DNA of 64,000 nucleotides, taken from Actinomycetaceae bacterium (lineage in GTDB: Bacteria > Actinomycetota > Actinomycetes > Actinomycetales > Actinomycetaceae). The notes under the pieces were generated by a model. The model made no database searches. It saw nothing but the letters and a program-made list of their open reading frames with translations, and was not told the origin of the DNA. Location of the stretch: positions 1,028 through 65,027 of the forward strand of contig JAUNVE010000005.1 in assembly GCA_030537795.1 (NCBI GenBank), written 5' to 3'. The position numbers and the translations under genes are program-made. Shown here in pieces: positions 63,788 to 64,000 of the stretch (the first letter of the stretch is position 1; every line of letters begins with the position of its first letter).

Positions 63788-63813
63788 CGGGGCCAGTTTG
63801 GCGTTGCCTATCA

Positions 63814-64000
63814 CTACGCCCGTGTGACCAGTGAATGCGCAACACCATCGAGAATATCGCGGTCAGAGACCGTTACCGCTGTCAGCGAGGGAGAGCTCAG
63901 CTTGACCCGTGTCAAAATCTCATGCCACACTATGGCACCCCCGGCGATAACATCTTCGCGGCCCGCTGGCATATAACCCAAATTGGCTTTGACGCTCGGA
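63814..64000 (-). CDS. ppx: Ppx/GppA phosphatase, 3' end (partial)
   Basis: The minus strand is open from the window edge to TAG at 63816-63814 and encodes 61 residues with GYMPAGREDVIAGGAIVWHEIL and TVSDRDILDGVAHSL. This is the C-terminal signature of exopolyphosphatase / pppGpp phosphatase proteins. Only the 3' end lies in the window. It converges on nhaA with 26 bases between. Confidence 0.85.
   Translation of the reverse strand, partial: PSVKANLGYMPAGREDVIAGGAIVWHEILTRVKLSSPSLTAVTVSDRDILDGVAHSLVTRA

Noticed and set aside
1..64000. Prophage, insertion sequence, CRISPR array or defence island
   Set aside because: No transposase, integrase, cas or restriction genes and no regular spaced repeats were seen; gene content is mostly conserved chromosomal.

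Overview
The window reads as a contiguous stretch of chromosome from a mid-GC (roughly 50-55% by eye) actinobacterium. Diagnostic genes are UPF0182, PPA1309-family, DUF2342 metalloprotease, YlbL-type Lon/PDZ protease, UvrD2, DUF3039 with its helicase, DUF2017, RmuC and the murI / Rv1339-like / rph / rdgB order known from mycobacteria. A member of the Actinomycetaceae (Arcanobacterium, Trueperella or Mobiluncus relatives) would fit, but the genus is a guess. I see no prophage, insertion sequence, CRISPR array, rRNA or plasmid function. One tRNA gene is present.

Layout. 1-8 kb: BCCT osmolyte transporter, M20 amidohydrolase, a damaged-looking DUF2975/XRE pair with an ATCGATAA-repeat operator, nitronate monooxygenase, two TM2-domain paralogues, a macro-domain protein and a GCS2-family ligase. 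8-18.5 kb: a conserved actinobacterial block (UPF0182, PPA1309 protein, YlbL protease, DUF2342 protease, ThiF/TOMM-cyclodehydratase-like protein, UvrD2, NudC). 18.5-24.2 kb: rph-rdgB facing clpS-DUF2017-murI-cAMP phosphodiesterase-like MBL, then pncB and an SMR pump. 24.3-36.9 kb: DUF3039-helicase, nagB, HU, DUF885 peptidase-maf, gltA, dapC-fdxA, a small SH3-like protein, typA and a PH-domain membrane protein. 37-43 kb: a dipeptide ABC transporter with a fused double ATPase and its lipoprotein gene last. 43.3-51 kb: SRPBCC protein, thpR, a Memo/AMMECR1 fusion with its radical SAM partner, EcsC, ychF, membrane esterase. 51-64 kb: rmuC, ispH, xseA-xseB, PfkB kinase, uppS, PAQR/hemolysin III, greA, AI-2E, msrA, FKBP, Bax inhibitor-1, a tRNA, nhaA and the 3' end of ppx/gppA.

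Signals beyond ordinary gene content. (1) Twelve start codons sit exactly six bases after a TANNNT -10 hexamer, the signature of leaderless transcription, and this also decides some starts. (2) The PPA1309 protein ends in a Gly/Cys/Asn/Ser tail resembling a thiazole/oxazole RiPP core, two genes before an E1-like cyclodehydratase homologue. (3) A class I tRNA carries a UAA anticodon. (4) greA has a 5' GGCGCC-AAAA-GGCGCC hairpin with six U. (5) Nested inverted repeats lie upstream of the PAQR gene. (6) An XRE regulator is out of frame with its expected overlapping ATG. Perfect inverted-repeat terminators separate several units.
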